Origin: Treponema sp.
GTDB lineage: Bacteria; Spirochaetota; Spirochaetia; Treponematales; Treponemataceae
Direction of reading: 5' to 3'
Assembly (NCBI GenBank): GCA_017629095.1
Contig: JAGBXW010000033.1
Coordinates: forward strand, 1-44,517
DNA length: 44,517 nt
The translations under genes were made by a program, and so were the position numbers. Below, one piece after another: positions 16,696 through 23,422 of the stretch (the first letter of the stretch is position 1; each line of letters opens with the position of its first letter). The notes below the pieces were generated by a model, which was given only the letters and a program-made list of their open reading frames with translations, had not been told where the DNA came from and searched no databases.

Positions 16696-17778
16696 GTGCT
16701 AGACAATGTTCCTCTCAACAAAAAGAGCAACAATTTTACCATTCCCGCAGGAGCACGTCGTCTTGATTTTACCTACACGGGCTTAAGCTTTGTGGCCCCA
16801 GAACGATTGCGATTCAAGCACATGCTGGTGGGATTTGACACTGACTATAGCCAGCCTACCCAAAATCACAATGTGTCTTACACCAACTTGCCACCTGGAG
16901 ATTATCGTTTGCTGGTTACGGCAATGAATGCAGATGGGGTTTGGAATAGTACTCCCACCATCATCAACTTTACCCAAGAAGCTTTTTTCTGGCAGCATTC
17001 AAGCTTTTGGATTAGTTGCTTCTTTATTCTGATGATTTGTGTTATTTTCATCATCTACTGGCGAGAACAAAAGAACAAGAAACATCAACGATTGTTGGAA
17101 GAAATGGTACTGCTAAGAACAGAAGATTTACGTCAGGAACAGAAGAAGTCCGACAAACTTTTGCGCAATATTTTGCCCGACTCCGTGGCTGACAAGCTCA
17201 AGCAGTTGAATTCTGATAATGTGGCAGATTCCATGGCTGAATATTTTGATGAAGCCACCATTCTTTTTGCCGACATTGTGGGCTTTACTCAAATTTCTGA
17301 CCGAGAAGGCCCTGCAAAAATGGTATCAGCCTTAAACAAGCTGTTTTCCCGCTTTGACCAGCGAGCCTTGAGCATGGGAGTAGAAAAGATTAAAACCATT
17401 GGAGATTGTTATATGGCAGCCTGTGGCATTCCCACACCAAATGCAAATCACGTTACCACCATGATTGAATTTGCTCGGGGAATTCAAAAGGATTTGGAAG
17501 AATACAATAAGGAGTCTCCCATTACGTTCTCTATGCGAATCGGATTGAACTCTGGGCCCGTTGTGGCAGGTGTTATCGGAACCCACAAGTTTATCTACGA
17601 TGTGTGGGGCGATACTGTAAATGTGGCTTGTCGCATGGAGCCCCTTTGTACTCAGGGAAAAATACGACTGACACGAATGGTAAAAGATAAAATGAATGAA
17701 CAAGATCTTTCTCAAATCATTGCTGAATATGACGTAGACGTTCGTGGAAAGGGAATGATGAAAACCTACGAGTTATAA
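16696..17778 (+). CDS. C-terminal half of the frameshifted receptor: Y_Y_Y domain, membrane anchor and class III adenylate cyclase
   Basis: The frame is open from 16654; the first possible start is GTG 16696, without a ribosome-binding site, so it is best seen as the continuation of the preceding frame. It encodes a Y_Y_Y domain (LDFTYTGLSFVAPERLRFKHMLVGFD...SYTNLPPGDYRL), one membrane segment (FWISCFFILMICVIFIIYW), a short coil, and a class III nucleotidyl cyclase. The metal-binding aspartates are in ILFADIVGFT and KTIGDCYMA. Lys in EKIKTIGD and Asp in YDVWGDTVN are the usual ATP-selecting pair, and NVACRME supplies Asn and Arg. This predicts adenylate rather than guanylate cyclase. A terminator follows the stop codon. 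Confidence 0.85.
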   Translation: MLDNVPLNKKSNNFTIPAGARRLDFTYTGLSFVAPERLRFKHMLVGFDTDYSQPTQNHNVSYTNLPPGDYRLLVTAMNADGVWNSTPTIINFTQEAFFWQHSSFWISCFFILMICVIFIIYWREQKNKKHQRLLEEMVLLRTEDLRQEQKKSDKLLRNILPDSVADKLKQLNSDNVADSMAEYFDEATILFADIVGFTQISDREGPAKMVSALNKLFSRFDQRALSMGVEKIKTIGDCYMAACGIPTPNANHVTTMIEFARGIQKDLEEYNKESPITFSMRIGLNSGPVVAGVIGTHKFIYDVWGDTVNVACRMEPLCTQGKIRLTRMVKDKMNEQDLSQIIAEYDVDVRGKGMMKTYEL

Positions 17779-17793
17779 TTCAGATACCAAGAA

Positions 17794-17825
17794 GGGAGAT
17801 GTCTGACAGGATAATCTCCCTTTTT
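17794..17825 (+). terminator. Rho-independent terminator after the cyclase gene
   Basis: GGGAGAT (17794-17800) pairs with ATCTCCC (17814-17820), followed by five T on the plus strand. It lies between the cyclase gene and the convergent carbonic anhydrase gene. Confidence 0.75.
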
Positions 17826-18412
17826 CATTGAGGAACATCATCAAACCATTCCACCACACCAGAAACCATGTTGTAAAAGGCCCCCACCACCGTAACAGGA
17901 GCAGATAATTCTTGTAGGGCTTGTTGCAACTGCTTTGCCATGTTCTTTACATTGCATCGTGCCACCTCATCAGCTGAGGCTTCGTTTACAAGAGCAGGTT
18001 GAATTCGCTGTGCCACACTGTGCAAGTGGGGTAAATGGAGGGAGCCCTTGCATACAGCATTAACAGCCCCACAATTGCTGTGACCGCACACTATCACTAG
18101 GGGACAAAGTAGTAGATCCACTCCATATTCAATACTGGCAAGCACTACATCGTCTACAACATTCCCTGCATTTCTGATAACAAAAATATCTCCAAGATTT
18201 TGGTCAAAAATAATTTCTGGTGCCACTCGGCTATCTGAACAACAGAGCATCACCGCAATAGGGTGTTGCCCTTTGCTCAATATTTTTCGGTCAGATTCAC
18301 AACTTTTTTTTTCAGTGGGATACCCTAAAACAAAACGCTGATTTCCTTCTTTCAAAAGTTGCAAGGCAACAGAGGCATCGTAAATGGAGTCGGTACATTG
18401 ATGAAGCTGCAT
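17825..18412 (-). CDS. Beta-class carbonic anhydrase
   Basis: The 195-residue product catalyses reversible hydration of CO2. The zinc site and Asp-Arg dyad are visible: CCSDSRV (Cys58, Asp60, Arg62) and GHSNCGA (His and Cys at about 111 and 114). The family block GDIFVIRNAGNVVDDVVLASIEYGV lies between them. Length is normal for the class and no signal peptide is present, so it is cytoplasmic. AAGGAGAACTT precedes ATG 18412, giving normal translation signals, unlike the neighbouring apbE and cyclase genes. A TAGAAT box upstream (minus strand) is close to the divergent apbE promoter. It may supply bicarbonate or connect with cyclase activity through CO2/bicarbonate; the latter is speculation from adjacency. 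Confidence 0.95.
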   Translation of the reverse strand: MQLHQCTDSIYDASVALQLLKEGNQRFVLGYPTEKKSCESDRKILSKGQHPIAVMLCCSDSRVAPEIIFDQNLGDIFVIRNAGNVVDDVVLASIEYGVDLLLCPLVIVCGHSNCGAVNAVCKGSLHLPHLHSVAQRIQPALVNEASADEVARCNVKNMAKQLQQALQELSAPVTVVGAFYNMVSGVVEWFDDVPQ

Positions 18413-18463
18413 AAGTTCTCCTTCTTCTATTGATTCATTCTACCACAAAAACAAATTTTTCGT

Positions 18464-18469
18464 TATAGT
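18464..18469 (+). promoter_or_regulatory. -10 box of the apbE gene
   Basis: TATAGT ends 8 nt before ATG 18478. No clear -35 hexamer or Shine-Dalgarno is present, so a leaderless or nearly leaderless mRNA is predicted. Confidence 0.4.
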
Positions 18470-18477
18470 TATGGTGT

Positions 18478-19518
18478 ATGAAGTCTCCAAAGAATTCCGT
18501 CAAACATCTTGGATTATGTTTTGTAGTCAGCCTGTTGGTATCGCTCCTTTTTTTCAGTTGCAAGAAGGAAGCTCTTCCTGCCCAAACACAGCTCCACTTA
18601 GGAACAGTTTGTACCATAAATCTTTTTGAATCAGGTACTACAGACTTATACAGTCAAATGTTCCAGCGACTCAGGGCCATTGAGCATGTTTTTAGCGTAA
18701 ATCTTGCCCACAGTGCCCTGTCTCAAGTGAATCAAGCTGCAGGCATTGCTCCTGTAACTGTTCCCCAAGAAGTGATTTACGTGTTGCAGGAAGCCTTGCG
18801 AATTGCACAGCGAACTGGTGGAGCCTTTGACCCCACCATCGGGCCACTGGTAGATTTGTGGGACATTGGAGGAGACAATAGCCAGGTTCCCAGTCAAGAA
18901 GCCATAAAAAAAGCTGCAGCCTTGGTGGACTGGCGTTTGGTAGAGCTTGACGTAGAAGCCTGCACTGTTTTTTTGCCCAAAGAAGGAATGGCCCTTGACC
19001 TAGGGGGCATTGCCAAGGGATTTGCCGCAGACCAATTGGTGCTCATAGCTCAGGAGGCTGGAGTCCAGCGAGCACTCTTTGACTTGGGAGGTAATATCTA
19101 TGCCTTTGGCTCCAAGGAAGATGGCACTCCTTGGAGAGTAGGAGTGAAAGACCCCCAAAACCCCGAAGAAGCCCCAGCCCTTGCTGTATCCGTGAAGAAT
19201 TCCAGCGTTGTGACTTCTGGCATGTACGAACGGTTCTTTGAGCTGGACGGCATTCGCTATCACCACATTCTGAATCCCGCTACAGGCTTTCCCGTATGGA
19301 ACGAGGTTCAATCTGTAACGATTGTAAGCCAAAACTCCATGCTGGCAGATGCTCTTTCCACCTCCGTGTTCATTTTGGGACAGAAAAAGGGCTTGCAGCT
19401 TCTGGAAGCAGAAGATGCCGAAGGCGTTGTTATCAGTGCAGAGAACATGGTATATCCCAGCAGCGGCATGACAAACCAGCTTACTGTGGTGTCTCCACTC
19501 TACCAGCTGGCAGAATAA
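18478..19518 (+). CDS. apbE: FAD:protein FMN transferase, lipoprotein
   Basis: The 346-residue product transfers FMN from FAD to a threonine of target proteins outside the cytoplasm, typically subunits of Rnf/Nqr or related flavoproteins. A lipobox (SLLFFSC, Cys28) predicts membrane anchoring on the periplasmic side. Family motifs are FDPTIGPLVDLW (about residue 120), DLGGIAKGFAAD (about 176), ALFDLGGNIYAFG (about 199), WRVGVKDP, and the C-terminal HHILNPATGFPV followed by SMLADALSTSVFILG. The final aspartate/threonine region that binds Mg is present. The last codons are duplicated at 20421-20440, on the far side of the MntA/HepT pair. Confidence 0.95.
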   Translation: MKSPKNSVKHLGLCFVVSLLVSLLFFSCKKEALPAQTQLHLGTVCTINLFESGTTDLYSQMFQRLRAIEHVFSVNLAHSALSQVNQAAGIAPVTVPQEVIYVLQEALRIAQRTGGAFDPTIGPLVDLWDIGGDNSQVPSQEAIKKAAALVDWRLVELDVEACTVFLPKEGMALDLGGIAKGFAADQLVLIAQEAGVQRALFDLGGNIYAFGSKEDGTPWRVGVKDPQNPEEAPALAVSVKNSSVVTSGMYERFFELDGIRYHHILNPATGFPVWNEVQSVTIVSQNSMLADALSTSVFILGQKKGLQLLEAEDAEGVVISAENMVYPSSGMTNQLTVVSPLYQLAE

Positions 19519-19526
19519 TTACTCAG
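19498..19526. repeat. apbE 3'-end repeat, left copy
   Basis: These 29 bp match 20421-20449 at 26 positions. They cover the last six codons of apbE, its stop, and a sequence matching the reverse complement of the last codons of the convergent secreted-protein gene. The differences within apbE turn a CTG codon into TTA, both leucine. Confidence 0.65.
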
Positions 19527-19546
19527 TTTCTCCTGAAATATCAACA

Positions 19547-19963
19547 TTAGGCATTTTGCAGGACAAGGACAGCCTTGGCAAAATCTTTGAAGTCCTGCAA
19601 ATGCTCTGTAATTACTGCAAATAGAATCTTGTGGTTTATATCCTGATATTGATGGATGGCAATATTTCTAAATCCCACGGACTTCTTAAGCTTTTCTCCT
19701 AAAGCTTCATCAAGGATTCCTTGTGTAACGAGAGCTTGGAAGGTTCCTGCCATGGTATCGGGAACGGGTCCTCCAGCATCTGCAAGAATATGAGAGGCAA
19801 TGTCCACACACAGCTGCACCGCCCGCTCCAGATTCAAAATAGCAATATCTTGTTTATCAAGACTCAGCTGTAATTCCTCCAAGGAGGTGATATGTTGGGA
19901 TTCCACCCGCTGAATACAGCGATACAAGGACTCCAACTTTGCAAGCACCAATTCCTTATCCAT
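19547..19963 (-). CDS. hepT: HepT-like HEPN toxin (DUF86) of a MntA/HepT pair
   Basis: The 138-residue helical product has the HepT signature RNIAIHQY (R-x4-H-x-Y, about residues 101-108), the HEPN ribonuclease active-site motif. The preceding VCVDIASHILADAG-like block (LCVDIASHILADAGGPVPDT) is also family-typical. In described pairs HepT is an RNase toxin neutralised by AMP addition to its tyrosine by MntA. Its start overlaps the 3' end of mntA by 8 bp, the usual operon arrangement. Length and motif are intact, so it should be functional. The pair sits between the convergent apbE and secreted-protein genes, bracketed by short repeats. Confidence 0.9.
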   Translation of the reverse strand: MDKELVLAKLESLYRCIQRVESQHITSLEELQLSLDKQDIAILNLERAVQLCVDIASHILADAGGPVPDTMAGTFQALVTQGILDEALGEKLKKSVGFRNIAIHQYQDINHKILFAVITEHLQDFKDFAKAVLVLQNA

Positions 19964-20366
19964 TACAAAACCCCCGTACTCGCTCCAGCTGCATTCGACG
20001 TACCAACGGATAATAATCTTCGTAAAAGTTCAGGGCCTTCATAACATAGTGATGATGAATCTCACTTTGATGCTTGAGAGCACAGCCCTTTGTCATGATT
20101 TTGTACAGGAACAAACCTTCTGCGGTACGTAGGTCGCAAACATCAACCTCACGGTGACAAAGCTCTTCCAGTTCCTGCTGTAAGGAAACAATCTCATCAG
20201 GAGTCAATACTGATTCACCATGCACAGCCACGTCCACATCGCTTTTTACCGTCTCTTTCCCCTGAGCTACGGAGCCAAATAATCTGGCAAAGAGAATGTT
20301 TTCTTGCCCCGCAAAGTACTCAGTCAAGACTTGTTGCAATCGGATGCCTTCCTCAGTTTGTTCCAT
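19956..20366 (-). CDS. mntA: MntA-like minimal nucleotidyltransferase antitoxin
   Basis: The 136-residue product carries the minimal nucleotidyltransferase core ARLFGSVAQGKETVKSDVDVAV, i.e. GS-x10-D-x-D with both metal-binding aspartates, and a C-terminal DVCDLRTAEGLFLYKIMTKG segment with the third acidic residue region. It should modify and silence the HepT toxin encoded immediately downstream (8-bp overlap). No Shine-Dalgarno at normal distance precedes ATG 20366. The start codon lies 6 nt after TAGAGT of a TTTACA-N18-TAGAGT promoter, which shares 24 identical bases with the start of the Wzi gene. Confidence 0.9.
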   Translation of the reverse strand: MEQTEEGIRLQQVLTEYFAGQENILFARLFGSVAQGKETVKSDVDVAVHGESVLTPDEIVSLQQELEELCHREVDVCDLRTAEGLFLYKIMTKGCALKHQSEIHHHYVMKALNFYEDYYPLVRRMQLERVRGFCNG

Positions 20367-20402
20367 GCTCCCACTCTATCCCATTCCCCCGCCCCTTGTA
20401 AA
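20364..20402 (-). promoter_or_regulatory. Promoter abutting the mntA start codon
   Basis: On the minus strand TTTACA (20397-20402) and TAGAGT (20373-20378) are 18 nt apart, and ATG follows 6 nt later. 20364-20387 is identical to 14591-14614 before the Wzi gene. Confidence 0.5.
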
Positions 20403-20420
20403 GGCTTAACCTCTAGCCTG

Positions 20421-20449
20421 CTCTACCAGTTAGCAGAATAATTATTCAG
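20421..20449. repeat. apbE 3'-end repeat, right copy
   Basis: Second copy of 19498-19526. It contains an orphan apbE tail (LYQLAE and stop) directly against the end of the convergent secreted-protein gene, which is probably the ancestral junction. Confidence 0.65.
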
Positions 20450-21578
20450 CTTCCCGCAAGTCCAACAGCAAATCTAGGTTCCAGCCTTCAGTGTTGTGGC
20501 GGAGGGTGATGAGGTTACCAGTGCGAGTGGCAGTGAGAGGCATCGAGGTTGTGAGCGGGTATAACTCTGAGCGCTCAGCAGCCCAATCCTGGGTAAGTTC
20601 TGCCTCCACGGTGTAGATGAACTTGCCCTCTGCGTCTAATGTTGGAGTGAACAAGAAATAAAAAGTTTCGTTTCTGTCCTTGCCACCAGCCTTTACTACC
20701 CGGTCTCCTGTGAGCAAAAAGATTCCCGCTGGATCTGGCTGAGAAAAATACACTGTCTTGCAGGACGGCAACAAATCCGTGGAATTTGCCCGAAAGCGAA
20801 GAATACGGGAGGGTGAAAGGTTTGTTGTGCCAGAAGTGCCAGTATTTGCAGCTGACTTGTTTGGAGTGGAGCTTGTAGATTCAGTCTCCTTCTGGGAGGC
20901 AGCCTGTGATTCTGCCAATAGCTCTAGCTGTTGGAGAATTTGCTGCAGAGTGGCTACGGTTTCTGAGGAACTTGTTTCACCAGAAGCAGTGGTGGCAGAA
21001 GCCCCTGTTGTTTCTGTTGTCTGAGAGGAATTGCCAGAATCCTGTAATTTTTCCAAGGTTGCTTCTAGGGACTTGGTATCCATGCCACTATTTCCAGCCA
21101 GTTTTGAAAGATACTCCTTTAAATCCTCCTCATCTTCCACCCCTTGTAGAGCTTCAAGACTTTTTAATGCATCAAGGCCGTTTAATCCCCCTAAGCCAGA
21201 AAGCCCCGTAAGCTCACTTAAGCCTCCCAGAGATTCCAGGGCTTCGAGACCACCTAAACCAGAAATACTTTGGGCAGTAAGAGCCAAACCTGCTGCAGAA
21301 TCTTTCGTATCCTGATCTGAGGAAGTGCTTTCACTAGCATCCGTCTGTGTCTGATTCTGCTGACTGGGCACGTAGGGAGCATTTCCCCGCCAGGGAGTAG
21401 TGGGGCCAGAGGATGAGCCAGAAATGCTTGGCATGGCGGGTGACTCAATGGTGGGAAAATCAAGTGCAAAAAGACTGGCACTCAGGCCAAAAACAAGACA
21501 CAAGCTCACAGCCCCCCTCCACAAAGATTTTCCCCCCAGAGAAAATCTCCTTCTGCCGACAAGCTTACAGGCTGGCAA
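20442..21578 (-). CDS. Secreted low-complexity protein of unknown function
   Basis: I chose TTG 21578 because GGAGGAAAG lies just upstream; longer starts would overlap the previous gene by over 100 bp. The 378-residue product has a signal peptide (SLWRGAVSLCLVFGLSASLFA, cleavage before LDF). It then has a Ser/Thr/Gln-rich linker, a Leu/Gly-rich repeat stretch (GLGGLEALESLGGLSELTGL and similar), a second Ser/Thr linker, and a C-terminal domain of about 130 residues (SPSRILRFRANSTDLLPSC...WNLDLLLDLREAE), probably beta-rich. I do not recognise the family. It is the third gene of an operon with rsmE and the HExxH gene, with a start overlapping the preceding stop region by 14 bp. Confidence 0.7.
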   Translation of the reverse strand: MPACKLVGRRRFSLGGKSLWRGAVSLCLVFGLSASLFALDFPTIESPAMPSISGSSSGPTTPWRGNAPYVPSQQNQTQTDASESTSSDQDTKDSAAGLALTAQSISGLGGLEALESLGGLSELTGLSGLGGLNGLDALKSLEALQGVEDEEDLKEYLSKLAGNSGMDTKSLEATLEKLQDSGNSSQTTETTGASATTASGETSSSETVATLQQILQQLELLAESQAASQKETESTSSTPNKSAANTGTSGTTNLSPSRILRFRANSTDLLPSCKTVYFSQPDPAGIFLLTGDRVVKAGGKDRNETFYFLFTPTLDAEGKFIYTVEAELTQDWAAERSELYPLTTSMPLTATRTGNLITLRHNTEGWNLDLLLDLREAE

Positions 21579-22365
21579 GACTTTCCTCCACAAATTCCAG
21601 GCGAGAGGTGAGCTGTTGAATAGTTTTTTCCAGTCGCTTTTTTTCTTGCTCCAACTTTGTTTTTTGATCCACACTTTCAGCCTTTTTCTTCATCATGGCT
21701 CGCACGGTATCAGGACTGTGACCACCTAAAAGCTGTTCCTCTGCCTCCTGGCGTTTTGCTTGGGGCATAGAAGCCACCAGCTTCATGTTTTCAAAGCCCA
21801 AAGCAGGATTTACCTGGGCGGCGGCAACCTTGGTAATGGAGGTGGCGGTACAGCGAGGCATTTTCAGCACACGATCAACGTAATCCTCGTAGCGAATCCC
21901 TGCATCCTGACAAAGCTTGTGAGCCTTGGCCAATAGCTGACCAAATTCCTGCATAAGCCGCCCGTTGGCTTCCAAGTAATTTTTGCGAATATCTTCTGTT
22001 AATTCTGCCAGTTCTGGGGAATTTTCCAGGCCGATAACGTAATAGCCCTTTTCCTCTGCCACTTCCAGCAAGCCGTGAAAGCGGGCCCAAAACTGGTTTG
22101 TGTGAACTCGCTGGTAGGAGGGCTTTAGTCCAGCTGATTCTTCTAGCTTTTCCTCGTTCAGCAGATGGTGAGCGTATTCGTGGATGGCGGTGTAAATCAT
22201 TTGATTGTCGCTGGTAAAGTTCTTATTGTGCAAAAGGATTTCACAGGTGTCGGGCTTGTACAGGCCGTTTACCCGCTTGCTTTCCTTGCCAGTAAGGGTA
22301 ACAGAAAATTCCAGCTTGCTTTCTTCGATGTCCAGCAGCATTGCCTTTATTTGATCTTGGTTCAT
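21565..22365 (-). CDS. Zinc-metallopeptidase-like protein with HExxH motif
   Basis: The 266-residue product has IYTAIHEYAHHLL at about residue 60, an HExxH zinc motif of the kind in ImmA/IrrE-like peptidases. The surroundings (CEILLHNKNFTSDNQMIYTAIHEYAHH) fit that fold. The second half is helical with a C-terminal coiled coil (KAESVDQKTKLEQEKKRLEKTIQQLTSRLEFVEESL). The start ATG 22365 overlaps the rsmE stop as ATGA, predicting translational coupling; earlier starts inside rsmE are unlikely. No signal peptide is present. Peptidase activity and substrate are not established; coupling to rsmE says only that they are co-expressed. Confidence 0.7.
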   Translation of the reverse strand: MNQDQIKAMLLDIEESKLEFSVTLTGKESKRVNGLYKPDTCEILLHNKNFTSDNQMIYTAIHEYAHHLLNEEKLEESAGLKPSYQRVHTNQFWARFHGLLEVAEEKGYYVIGLENSPELAELTEDIRKNYLEANGRLMQEFGQLLAKAHKLCQDAGIRYEDYVDRVLKMPRCTATSITKVAAAQVNPALGFENMKLVASMPQAKRQEAEEQLLGGHSPDTVRAMMKKKAESVDQKTKLEQEKKRLEKTIQQLTSRLEFVEESLASL

Positions 22366-23153
22366 AGTATCTCCATATTTGAAAGAATGATTGCTACAGC
22401 AGTGGTGGCGGCAGTTTCTGTCCGAAGCACCCGCTCTCCCATGCCACACAAGGTAAAGCCTTTTTCACGGAAAAGCTGCCGTTCATTGCCAGTCCAGCCC
22501 CGCTCGCTTCCAATGGCAGCCACCACACCTGAGGTTTTCATCTCATCAGCGGAAAACTTGGATGACAAAAATCCCTGCAAGGAAGCAGTTGGTTCAATAT
22601 TATCTAGGGCAACTTGAATGCTATCGTTGCCCGCAACTCGGATACGAGTGTTGCCCGCAACTCGGATACCATCGTTACCTGCAACAAAATCCAAGCAGGA
22701 AGCCACATCTTGGTGAACAAAAACCTGGGGCACGTGGGTGCTTTTTGCCTGAATAGAACCATCCTTTAGCATGGCGGTTAATTCCTCTGGCTGGGACAAG
22801 GTGGCTTTAAGGTAGGATTTTTCTCCCAGCTCTGTTCCGCATAAATGCACCTGGCTTACCCCAAGGCTTGCAATATCTCGCAGCAATCGCTTCAGTTGGA
22901 TTGGCCGAGGAAAACCAATTATCAAGCTTACTGGATGCAGTGGTTTTCCATCGCCACTGGCCACAAAGCGGAATTCCATGCCTTGGGGCGAAACAGAAAG
23001 GATTTCTGCCCTGCCAGCAGCTCCATTCACAAGGCCAGCGTCAAAGCTGTCTCCCGCGCCTTTTCGTAAAATCTTTTGTATGTGCTTTACTCGATGATCA
23101 CAGAGAGGTAGAGGGGAAGCAAGTTCATCCTCTTCAAACAAAACAATATTCAC
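22362..23153 (-). CDS. rsmE: 16S rRNA m3U1498 methyltransferase RsmE
   Basis: The product methylates U1498 of 16S rRNA and has a SPOUT fold. I chose GTG 23153 since VNIVLFEEDELASPLPLCDHRVKHIQKILRKGAGDSF matches the start of the family; a TATACT box ends 6 nt before it and no Shine-Dalgarno is present. Family features are PVSLIIGFPRPIQLKRLLRDIASLGVSQVHLCGTELGEKSY and the SAM-binding knot AIGSERGWTGNERQLFREKGFTLCGMGERVLRTETAATTAV. An in-frame 24-nt repeat (22624-22685) encodes about three copies of VAGNDxIR near residue 165, an insertion not usual in RsmE. The 263-residue length is slightly above normal. Confidence 0.92.
   Translation of the reverse strand: MNIVLFEEDELASPLPLCDHRVKHIQKILRKGAGDSFDAGLVNGAAGRAEILSVSPQGMEFRFVASGDGKPLHPVSLIIGFPRPIQLKRLLRDIASLGVSQVHLCGTELGEKSYLKATLSQPEELTAMLKDGSIQAKSTHVPQVFVHQDVASCLDFVAGNDGIRVAGNTRIRVAGNDSIQVALDNIEPTASLQGFLSSKFSADEMKTSGVVAAIGSERGWTGNERQLFREKGFTLCGMGERVLRTETAATTAVAIILSNMEIL
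22624..22685 (-). repeat. In-frame 24-nt tandem repeat inside rsmE
   Basis: Two nearly identical 24-nt units (22624-22647 and 22648-22671) and a partial third (22672-22685) lie in tandem. The core TTGCCCGCAACTCGGATAC is exact in the first two. They encode the peptide unit VAGNDxIR. Confidence 0.75.
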
Positions 23154-23159
23154 AGCAGC

Positions 23160-23188
23160 AGTATAGCAGGATTGACTACCTTGTGAAA
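23160..23188 (-). promoter_or_regulatory. Promoter abutting the rsmE GTG start
   Basis: On the minus strand TATACT (23160-23165) ends 6 nt before GTG 23153. A TTTCAC (17-nt spacer) or TTCACA (16-nt spacer) -35 box lies at 23182-23188. Confidence 0.5.
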
Positions 23189-23308
23189 GTCTCACCACTT
23201 TACACCTATACATTATCTAACTTCTTATAATTCTTAAAATTCTAACAATTAAAGATATTGATTTTTTTCTCTCATTTTGTTAAAAATTACACTATTCTTG
23301 CGAGTATG

Positions 23309-23327
23309 ACAAAAAATCATTTTTTGT
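23309..23327. promoter_or_regulatory. Perfect 19-bp palindrome upstream of the outer-membrane protein genes
   Basis: ACAAAAAAT and ATTTTTTGT face each other around a single C. It lies about 95 bp before the start of the first outer-membrane paralogue, near a TATGAC -10-like box (23305-23310). It may be an operator; no regulator is known from the window. Confidence 0.35.
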
Positions 23328-23422
23328 TATGCATTTATTTCCTTCTTCTTATCAACATAGGAAGGAGTATTTTATTTTAATTCCAAAATGCAATGCAAGG
23401 CATTATGGAAAGGAGTTTTAGG

